Below are positions 1 through 5,801 of a stretch of DNA of 15,600 bases, piece by piece. Origin of the DNA: an uncultured Bacilli bacterium (lineage in GTDB: Bacteria; Bacillota_I; Bacilli_A; RF39; UBA660); NCBI GenBank assembly GCA_910580135.1, contig CAJTXC010000020.1, positions 1 through 15,600 on the forward strand, read 5' to 3'. Each line of letters begins with the position of its first letter. The stretch's first letter is position 1. The position numbers and the translations under genes were made by a program. The notes beneath the pieces are model-generated. The model made no database searches, was not told where the DNA came from, and saw only the letters and a program-made list of their open reading frames with translations.

Positions 1-1
1 T

Positions 2-1498
2 AACGAGTACGAATATTTAAGTAATGGTAAAAACACTTCTACACTAGTTAAAAACTTGAAATTAGGTAATAATAAATATTCATATAAGTATGATAAGTTA
101 GGTAATATAACTCATATTTATAATAATGATAAATTAATAAATAAATATTATTATGACGATTATAATCAGCTTGTAAAAGAAAAAGATTACGAATTAAACA
201 AATTAATAGAATATAAATATGATAACGTTGGCAATATCTTATTTAGAAGAACGTATGATTTAAAAGATTATAGTTTTATTAACCAAGATGTATATAGATA
301 TAACAATGATGAGTGGGAAGACCAGTTAACTTATTTTAATAACGATTTGATAACTTATGATGAAATTGGTAACCCATTAACCATTGGTAATAACATTAAC
401 TTAAATTGGGTTAATGGTAGAGAGTTAGAATCATATAATGATGGTATTAATTCTATAACTTATAAATATAACGTTGATGCTATAAGATTAAGCAAAACGG
501 TAAATGGTATTGAAACCAAATACTATTTAGAAGATAATGACGTTGTATATGAAAAAACAGGCGATAATGTATTATATTTCATGCGAGATGGAATAGATGA
601 CTTATTTGGATTTAAGTATAATGATGATACGTATTACTACGTTAAAAACATTCAAAATGATATTATAGGAATACTAGATAGTAACTGCACTTTAGTTGCA
701 AATTATAAATACGATTCATGGGGTAAAATAGTTTCTATAACTGATGGAGAGGGTAACGATATATCAAATAATAACTCTCATATTGCTAATATAAACCCTT
801 TTAGATATAGATGTTACTATTATGATAAAGAAACAAAATTATATTACTTAAATGAAAGATATTATAATCCAGAGTGGAGAAGGTTTATAAATATTGATGG
901 TATTATTGGAGCAAATTATGATATTATAAGTCACAATATATATATATATTGTAGTAATAATCCTATACTTTATAGCGATGATTATGGAAAAAACGTTGTA
1001 GTTAATCTTGCAAAAAAGTTTGCGCAAATTCCTAAAAAAGCATTAAAGGAAGCTGTAAAAAAGAGTAAAAAAATGAATACGGAACAAAAAAAGTTTGTTT
1101 GTACAATTGCTGGTGAAGCAATAGGACAAAATGCTACTAGTCAAAGGGCAGTAGCAAACGTAATTATGAATAGAACTACAAGCACAAAAACTGTAACTGA
1201 TGTTATAACAGCTCCATATCAATTTGATGGTTATAAAAGTCCACAATATACTATTTGTATGAAGTATCTTGAATCAAGGAACTATAAGAATCAAACATAT
1301 GAAAAATTAATTGCGGCAGTAATGCCAACGTATATGGGATTAGAAAAGGATATAACTAATGGTGCAACAATGTATTATAGCCCTATGTCAATGGTACCTA
1401 AGGGAAGTGCACCAAAAACTTGGGACTTTTCCAAGTTAGAACAAGTAAATATAGATGGTGTAAATGATTATGAGTTTAAGTTTTATAAATATAAATAA
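2..1498 (+). CDS. RHS-repeat protein with C-terminal SleB-like cell-wall hydrolase tip (5' partial)
   Basis: The reading frame is open from base 2 with no stop, so the gene starts upstream of the window; the in-frame TTG at 56 is internal. The visible 498 residues carry YD/RHS repeats (YKYDKLGNIT, YKYDNVGNIL, ITYDEIGNPL) and then the RHS core-associated signature at about residues 265-300 (NPFRYRCYYYDKETKLYYLN, then RYYNPEWRRF), followed by NIYIYCSNNPILYSDDYG. In RHS proteins this core closes a shell and is followed by a variable toxic tip. Here the tip (about residues 355-498) resembles the Hydrolase_2/SleB family: IAGEAIGQ with the putative catalytic Glu372, AVANVIMNR, a QF segment, NGATMYYSP and a C-terminal FYK. 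I infer a peptidoglycan-degrading polymorphic toxin. The usual DPxG autocleavage motif is degenerate (DDYG). A wall-remodelling or tail-tip role is the alternative. Confidence 0.85.
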   Translation, partial: NEYEYLSNGKNTSTLVKNLKLGNNKYSYKYDKLGNITHIYNNDKLINKYYYDDYNQLVKEKDYELNKLIEYKYDNVGNILFRRTYDLKDYSFINQDVYRYNNDEWEDQLTYFNNDLITYDEIGNPLTIGNNINLNWVNGRELESYNDGINSITYKYNVDAIRLSKTVNGIETKYYLEDNDVVYEKTGDNVLYFMRDGIDDLFGFKYNDDTYYYVKNIQNDIIGILDSNCTLVANYKYDSWGKIVSITDGEGNDISNNNSHIANINPFRYRCYYYDKETKLYYLNERYYNPEWRRFINIDGIIGANYDIISHNIYIYCSNNPILYSDDYGKNVVVNLAKKFAQIPKKALKEAVKKSKKMNTEQKKFVCTIAGEAIGQNATSQRAVANVIMNRTTSTKTVTDVITAPYQFDGYKSPQYTICMKYLESRNYKNQTYEKLIAAVMPTYMGLEKDITNGATMYYSPMSMVPKGSAPKTWDFSKLEQVNIDGVNDYEFKFYKYK

Positions 1499-1543
1499 AA
1501 TAAATTAATTTTTGAGTTATTTATATGTTATAGACATTATACA

Positions 1544-1552
1544 TGATATAAT
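1544..1552 (+). promoter_or_regulatory. Extended -10 promoter element upstream of lipoprotein gene
   Basis: TGATATAAT is a perfect -10 with the TGn extension, about 45 bp after the RHS stop. No convincing -35 is present at 17 bp, which extended -10 promoters tolerate. Transcription would start near 1559, only about a dozen bases before the terminator hairpin at 1571, so this may be a leader that is partly terminated before the lipoprotein gene. Confidence 0.45.
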
Positions 1553-1570
1553 AAAATTGTATTAAAAAGT

Positions 1571-1605
1571 GCTAGTACAGACTTTAATCTGTACTAGCTT
1601 TTTTT
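1571..1605 (+). terminator. Rho-independent terminator after the RHS gene
   Basis: A perfect 11 bp stem (GCTAGTACAGA / TCTGTACTAGC) with a 6-base loop is followed directly by seven T residues. It ends RHS transcription and separates it from the lipoprotein gene, whose ribosome binding site begins 11 bases further on. Confidence 0.9.
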
Positions 1606-1627
1606 ATATTAATTTAGGAGGGTATAA

Positions 1628-2182
1628 ATGAAAAAAATATTAATATTGATTTTATGTTGTACGTCTGCTTGTAGTCATATCAAAAACGTTACTACAAATG
1701 TTGAAATGAAAAATAAAAATTATGAAATTAAAGAGGTAAAAGAAGGTTCTAATATCAAATATGATTATATAATTTATGATGATAATCATAATGAGATGGA
1801 TAGAGGAACAACAACTAGAATAAATCCTCGTATAACTAATACTGATAAAATTTTACAATTATGCATAAGTGAAGGAACTGGTTTACAAAATTGTAAGTAT
1901 TATGATACAGAAGAAAAAAAGAAATCAGAATGGTTTGAAACACCTATTTTATTCAATAATCAATTTGTTGTTAGATTAAATAAATTAACTAAACCCAGTG
2001 GAATAATTATTGAAAATATTTTTAATAAGTCCCAATTTTATGAGGAATATGATATAAATTTTTCTGACAAAGAAATTTGGCCGATAGAAAAAATAAATTT
2101 TATTAATGATAATACAATTAAAATTACTTATGTATCAGACGATAAAGAAAAAGTAAAAACAGAAATAATAAAGTTTCAATGA
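1628..2182 (+). CDS. Small lipoprotein, candidate immunity protein for the RHS tip (copy 1)
   Basis: This 184-residue protein starts at an ATG 5 bases after AGGAGGG. The N-terminus is a short lipoprotein signal (MKKILILILCCTSAC) with Cys15 as the likely lipidated residue; Thr at -3 is non-canonical. The mature part is charged and rich in Asn and Lys, with no enzymatic motif I recognise. It is the first gene downstream of the RHS gene. A second copy at 3822-4400 is nearly identical over a central block of about 75 residues. Immunity to a wall-degrading toxin has to act outside the membrane, and a surface lipoprotein directly downstream fits that. The function is inferred from position and localisation, not from recognised homology. 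The stop is TGA followed at once by TAA. Confidence 0.7.
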   Translation: MKKILILILCCTSACSHIKNVTTNVEMKNKNYEIKEVKEGSNIKYDYIIYDDNHNEMDRGTTTRINPRITNTDKILQLCISEGTGLQNCKYYDTEEKKKSEWFETPILFNNQFVVRLNKLTKPSGIIIENIFNKSQFYEEYDINFSDKEIWPIEKINFINDNTIKITYVSDDKEKVKTEIIKFQ

Positions 2183-2268
2183 TAATTAAAGTAAAAGTAA
2201 TATAGACTTCATAGAAGTGATTTGGTACAATGATTGTGGTTAATTTAAACAGTGAAGGAAGATATTAT

Positions 2269-2964
2269 ATGAGAATTACTAACCATAAACAAATGTATAA
2301 AAAAATAATAGAATACGCATTTACAAAGTGTAATGTAATATGTGTGTGCGTGAGAAAAAATAATGATTATGATATAGAAAAAGGTATAAATATTATTTTA
2401 AACAAAGAAAGTGTAAACAAACAAAAAATAATACAATCATCTGAAGAATATTTAGAAATTTTATTTAAAGAATTATATAATAATAAAGATTTTTTTGGCG
2501 ATTTGGATATAAAACGAAAAAGGAAAATAACATTTAAAAAAAAGCAGAAAATAGATGAAGAAAAGTATTATTATTTAAAAACTGTTTTACAATGGATTAT
2601 ATATAATCATAACACATCAATGTGGTTGAAAAAATATTCAGAAAGAATTATTCATAAGAAAGAGTGTATATATGGTACTGAATATTACTTAAAATTGAAT
2701 AACAAACTAAAAGACGAGTTATTTAGTATGGAATCCTTTGATGATTGGCAATTTCCAAACTCAGTTGAGGGTATATGTTTTTATATAGACAATAGGTGTT
2801 GGTTAGAAAATATTTTTAGTTGGAAAAGTGTACATATATATTTTGAAAATGAAAAGGAATATAAATATTTAAAATCTATAGGAATTAATTTCTACGAAAA
2901 AAAGTTTATACCCGAAAAAAATCAACCATTACGTTATGAAATAATTAATGTAGGTAAATTTTAA
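2269..2964 (+). CDS. Uncharacterised soluble protein, paralogue 1 of a tandem pair
   Basis: I chose the ATG at 2269 (MRITNHKQMYKK, 231 residues) over an in-frame ATG at 2230. AGGAAG lies 7 bases upstream of 2269, and the resulting N-terminus aligns with the next gene (MRVFNHKEMYKE). There is no signal peptide or membrane segment, so it is probably cytoplasmic. Conserved blocks shared with the paralogue are IIYNHNTSMWLKKY, GTEYYLKLN, DWQFPNSVEGICFY and EKEYKYLKSIGINF. I do not recognise the family. Its place between two lipoprotein genes downstream of an RHS toxin suggests a member of an immunity array, possibly an orphan for another toxin tip. A short ACTTC-ATA-GAAGT hairpin (2206-2218) lies upstream. 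Confidence 0.7.
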   Translation: MRITNHKQMYKKIIEYAFTKCNVICVCVRKNNDYDIEKGINIILNKESVNKQKIIQSSEEYLEILFKELYNNKDFFGDLDIKRKRKITFKKKQKIDEEKYYYLKTVLQWIIYNHNTSMWLKKYSERIIHKKECIYGTEYYLKLNNKLKDELFSMESFDDWQFPNSVEGICFYIDNRCWLENIFSWKSVHIYFENEKEYKYLKSIGINFYEKKFIPEKNQPLRYEIINVGKF

Positions 2965-3039
2965 TATAGTATAATAGTATTTTAAAATATAAATCTATGA
3001 TACAATTAAATATAGAATTAATGTAAGAGGTGGTTTTGA

Positions 3040-3762
3040 ATGAGAGTTTTTAATCATAAAGAAATGTATAAAGAATTAGTAGAATATATATGCTCTAAAT
3101 GTAATATAATATGTGTAAATGTAAGAGATTATGAATATGATGAAACACCAAAGGTTATAGAAATTTTATTAAAAAAAACAAATAATACTATGGAGGATGT
3201 TATTTCAAATTATTCAGAAAAATATTTGGATGATTTATATAATTATTTTGTTGAGGATGAAGAAATTTTTGATAAAACATATATAAAGAAATATGGTAGA
3301 GCTATTTCTTATAAATCTTCAAATATAAATATAAAAGATAAAGAAATGCGAAGATATTGGTTAGAAACTGCGGTTAATTACATTATATATAATTATAATA
3401 CATCCATGTGGTTAAGAAAGTATAAACAAAAAACGATTTTAAAAAGAAAAAGTAGTCATTCAACAGAGTATTATATAAAACTTAATGATGCTTTAAAAAA
3501 GGAATTGCATGAAAAAAAATCCTTTTTGGATTGGGAATTTCCATATTTTGTTGAAGGAATATGTTTTTATAAGGATGAAAGGTGCTTATTAAAAAGTTCA
3601 TATGGAAGATGGCGTTATGTAAATTTATATCCAGAAAATGAAAGGGAATATAAATATTTAAAATCAATTGGAATTCAATTTGATGAGAAAAAATTTGAAC
3701 CAATTTCGAAACTTGAAGCTAAGTGTGTTAATAGATCGGAATTAATTAATTTAAAATATTAA
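3040..3762 (+). CDS. Uncharacterised soluble protein, paralogue 2 of a tandem pair
   Basis: This 240-residue protein starts at an ATG 6 bases after AAGAGGTGG. It is a clear paralogue of the preceding gene along its full length: MRVFNHKEMYKE, SKCNIICVNVR, YIIYNYNTSMWLRKY, STEYYIKLN, DWEFPYFVEGICFY and EREYKYLKSIGIQF. The ends and the region around residues 50-100 diverge most. No signal peptide, membrane segment or catalytic motif is visible. It has its own -10-like element (TATGAT, 2996-3001), so it may be transcribed separately from its neighbour. The function is unknown. Duplicated, rapidly diverging small genes downstream of an RHS toxin are typical of immunity arrays, which is the basis for that inference. 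Confidence 0.7.
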   Translation: MRVFNHKEMYKELVEYICSKCNIICVNVRDYEYDETPKVIEILLKKTNNTMEDVISNYSEKYLDDLYNYFVEDEEIFDKTYIKKYGRAISYKSSNINIKDKEMRRYWLETAVNYIIYNYNTSMWLRKYKQKTILKRKSSHSTEYYIKLNDALKKELHEKKSFLDWEFPYFVEGICFYKDERCLLKSSYGRWRYVNLYPENEREYKYLKSIGIQFDEKKFEPISKLEAKCVNRSELINLKY

Positions 3763-3781
3763 AAGTAAGGGAATATAGATT

Positions 3782-3787
3782 TATAAT
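3782..3787 (+). promoter_or_regulatory. Perfect -10 hexamer upstream of the second lipoprotein gene
   Basis: TATAAT lies about 40 bases before the TTG start. No good -35 is seen at 17 bp. The surrounding string (AATATAGATTTATAATACAA) resembles sequence before the other genes of the array, so the spacers look duplicated along with the genes. Confidence 0.35.
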
Positions 3788-3821
3788 ACAATTAAGTCAG
3801 AAAATTTAGGAAGTGATGCAT

Positions 3822-4400
3822 TTGAAAACAAGAGAAATAGTATTAATATTTATATTTTTATTAGCAACAGCTTGCAGCAATTTTGAAAAAAATATATCAA
3901 ATTTTAAAAATCAAAGTAAAAACTATACAATAGAAGAAATAAAAAACGGCTCCAATATTGCATATAGTTATATAATTTACGATAATAATCATTTTGAAAT
4001 GGATAGAGGGACTGCTTATAGAATAAAGCCAAATACAACTAGTATTTATGGTGTTTTATAATTATGTATAAGTGAAGGAACTGGTTTGCAAAATTGTAAA
4101 TATTATGATACAGAAGAAAAAAAGAAATCAGATTGGTTTGAAACGCCTATTTTATCCAATAATCAATTTGTTGTTAGATTAAATAAATTGACTAACCCTA
4201 CTGGAATAATTGTTGAAAATATTTTTGATAAATCACAATTTTATAAGGAATACGATATAAATTTTTCTGACAAAGAAATTTGGCCTTTGAAAGAAGTAAG
4301 ATTTATTAATAATAATACTATTGAATTGACTTATATTTCGGATAATAATGGTAAAGTAGAAACGAAAAAATTATTTTTAAATAATTTTTTGGATAAATAA
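3822..4400 (+). pseudogene. Second lipoprotein copy interrupted by an in-frame nonsense codon
   Basis: This is a diverged duplicate of the lipoprotein at 1628-2182. AGGAAG (3808-3813) favours the TTG at 3822 as start (MKTREIVLIFIFLLATAC, a lipoprotein signal with Cys18) over the in-frame GTG at 3813 or ATG at 3816. The frame then stops at TAA 4059-4061, exactly where copy 1 has CAA (1856-1858), and resumes in the same frame with LCISEGTGLQNCKYYD up to the TAA at 4400. One C-to-T change therefore explains the break; there is no frameshift. The downstream half could be re-initiated from TTG 4086, behind an AAGGA, but it would lack the signal. The first half alone would be a truncated lipoprotein. 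The remaining frame is intact, so the mutation looks recent. Confidence 0.85.
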
Positions 4401-4419
4401 CAACTATACTAAAATAAAT

Positions 4420-4463
4420 GGTATAAAATTAAATTTATTTAAAGATAAACATAATTTTATACC
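4420..4463. repeat. 12 bp perfect inverted repeat between the immunity array and the lysis cassette
   Basis: GGTATAAAATTA (4420-4431) and TAATTTTATACC (4452-4463) are exact reverse complements separated by 20 bases. There is no T-run after the right arm, so it is a poor terminator. It sits exactly at the boundary between the array and the phage-type genes. It could be a regulatory hairpin, a protein-binding site or a trace of a junction. Confidence 0.5.
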
Positions 4464-4489
4464 ACATTAAATGCATTAAGGCGGCTATA

Positions 4490-4834
4490 TTGACTATAAC
4501 GTATTTAATAATATTGAAAGAGAAATGTCTAATTATGATAGATTTTATAATAAAATATTGGATCGAGATATTATTAACATCTATCACGTCAGGAATTATA
4601 TATATTTTTAAACAGTATATAGGTCTAAAAAACGGAATGATTGCTCTTTTAAGAAACGAAATTATTAGAATATATGATAAGCAAGAAGAATTAGGCTTTT
4701 GTCCTAGCTATATGAAAGAAAATATTAAAGAAATGTATGAAAATTATCATAAACTAGGTGGTAACGGAATGGTTACAAGAATGGTTAATAAGTTATATGA
4801 ATTACCAAATGTAAAGGAGAGTGATAAGATATGA
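4490..4834 (+). CDS. Phage holin-like membrane protein
   Basis: The protein has one N-terminal membrane segment (IIKYWIEILLTSITSGIIYI) followed by a soluble tail, LLRNEIIRIYDK...ENIKEMYENYHKLGGNGMVTRMVNKLYELP. This layout and the YHKLGGNG motif match a small membrane protein common next to endolysins in Firmicutes phages and annotated as holin-like. It probably forms or regulates the membrane lesion that lets the endolysin out. The start is uncertain. TTG 4490 has AAGGCGG 5 bases upstream; ATG 4535 (MIDFIIKYW, 99 residues) matches the N-terminus I expect for the family but has only a weak, distant purine tract. The stop overlaps the next start (ATGA), which suggests translational coupling. 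Confidence 0.75.
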   Translation: MTITYLIILKEKCLIMIDFIIKYWIEILLTSITSGIIYIFKQYIGLKNGMIALLRNEIIRIYDKQEELGFCPSYMKENIKEMYENYHKLGGNGMVTRMVNKLYELPNVKESDKI

Positions 4835-5070
4835 AAGAAAAATTAATATCTAAGTTGATAAATTTACTTAAAGTAAAATCAATAGTAACGCTACTTACGT
4901 TTGTAGCGTTCTTTTATTTATCAATAACGGAAAAAATAGGAAGAGATAATTTTATGCTTATAGTTGGTATGATAGCAACTTATTTTTTTAATAAGGATAG
5001 TTCTGATAAAAAGGAACTTATTAATAACGATATAAGTAATAAAAATTATGAGATAATTGACGATGAGTAA
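4831..5070 (+). CDS. Small phage-type membrane protein of the lysis cassette
   Basis: This 79-residue protein has LLKVKSIVTLLTFVAFFYLS as its first membrane segment, a second short hydrophobic stretch (FMLIVGMIATYFF), and a charged tail ending in IIDDE. The pattern VKSIVTLLTF...KIGRDNFM is the one I associate with small holin-associated proteins in Firmicutes prophages. It overlaps the upstream gene by 4 bases and the endolysin by 8, so the three genes form one translationally coupled unit. AAAGGAGAG (4813-4821) gives a good ribosome binding site. It may be the second holin component or an antiholin; sequence alone does not decide. Confidence 0.75.
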   Translation: MKEKLISKLINLLKVKSIVTLLTFVAFFYLSITEKIGRDNFMLIVGMIATYFFNKDSSDKKELINNDISNKNYEIIDDE

Positions 5071-5794
5071 AATAACTAATTTAATATTTAAAAATGCTAC
5101 TCATTATGTTACATCTGGTTTTGGTAATAGAAAAATAATGAATACTAAAGGTGGTTATACTGGTTCTTTCCATAATGGTACTGATTATGGAACTAATAGT
5201 GTTAAATTACCGCAATATGCTATAGAAAATGGTACCGTTATGAGTTGTGGTACTGATAAGTTAGGTGGTAAATTTATTTGGGTTAAGTATCCAAGAATAA
5301 ACGTAAAAATGCTTCACTATCATTTATCAAGTGTCAACTGTAAGACTGGACAAGTTGTATCGAAAGGAACATTACTTGGATATACTGGTATGAGTGGTAA
5401 AGCAGCAGGAATACACCTTCATTTATCAATAGTTGATTTAGCAACAGGAGAATATTTAAACCCTGAAACATTTTTATATAGTGAAGACACTAAATCAGAT
5501 AATTCTAATAATTCTTTCTTTAATGGAAAAGTTTGTTATAAACGTGGTGATACTCACGAAAACATAGGAAAAATATGTTATTTTTTTGCTGAGTATTTTT
5601 ATGGGTACTTTTATAAAACAAAAGAAGAAGCACATAAGGTATTGGATGGTAATTTATTTGGACCATACCTTGAAAAGTGGGTAATAAAGTTTCAAAAAAG
5701 AGCAAAAGCAGACGGTAGATATGATGATGAGATAGATGGTAAATTTGGTCCAAAGACTCTTAAAGCTTTGCAAAGTTATGGCTTTATATATTAG
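5063..5794 (+). CDS. M23 metallopeptidase endolysin with C-terminal peptidoglycan-binding domain
   Basis: This 243-residue protein starts at ATG 5063, inside the end of the preceding gene; TTG 5057 is an alternative. The M23/LytM zinc site is complete: H37 and D41 in HNGTD, H118 and H120 in HLHLS, and H85/H87 in LHYHLSS near the active site. These enzymes cut peptide cross-links in peptidoglycan. Residues 195-243 (GPYLEKWVIKFQKRA, then DGKFGPKTLKALQSYG) form a PG_binding_1-type domain. There is no signal peptide, as in phage endolysins that depend on a holin. No clear Shine-Dalgarno precedes the start, so translation is probably coupled to the upstream gene. It ends 7 bases from the convergent flippase gene, leaving no room for an intergenic terminator. 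Confidence 0.9.
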   Translation: MSKITNLIFKNATHYVTSGFGNRKIMNTKGGYTGSFHNGTDYGTNSVKLPQYAIENGTVMSCGTDKLGGKFIWVKYPRINVKMLHYHLSSVNCKTGQVVSKGTLLGYTGMSGKAAGIHLHLSIVDLATGEYLNPETFLYSEDTKSDNSNNSFFNGKVCYKRGDTHENIGKICYFFAEYFYGYFYKTKEEAHKVLDGNLFGPYLEKWVIKFQKRAKADGRYDDEIDGKFGPKTLKALQSYGFIY

Positions 5795-5801
5795 AAAATA
5801 A

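Noticed and set aside
1043..1246. Minus-strand open frame of 67 codons in the RHS tip
   Set aside because: It lies wholly inside the RHS coding frame, has no ribosome binding site, and reads like the reverse complement of a coding region. The same holds for the minus-strand frames at 3482-3703, 5520-5753, 8412-8975, 9042-9239, 12024-12227 and 13307-13531, and for the plus-strand frame at 6082-6327 inside the flippase gene.
2180..2182. TGA read as Trp (genetic code 4)
   Set aside because: Two genes end in TGA, each with another stop soon after, so they do not decide the matter; but conserved Trp positions use TGG throughout and no conserved gene contains an in-frame TGA.
4059..4061. TAA decoded as Gln instead of a true nonsense mutation
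   Set aside because: TAA ends many conserved genes in the window, including rel, dtd and secDF, at expected lengths, so recoding is not supported.
4086..4400. Independent 104-residue gene starting at TTG 4086
   Set aside because: It is the in-frame continuation of the broken second lipoprotein, lacks a signal peptide, and aligns with the middle of copy 1.
1..5794. Whole region as a conventional prophage
   Set aside because: Only the lysis cassette is phage-like. No capsid, portal, terminase, integrase or repressor is visible, although the region upstream of the window is unknown.
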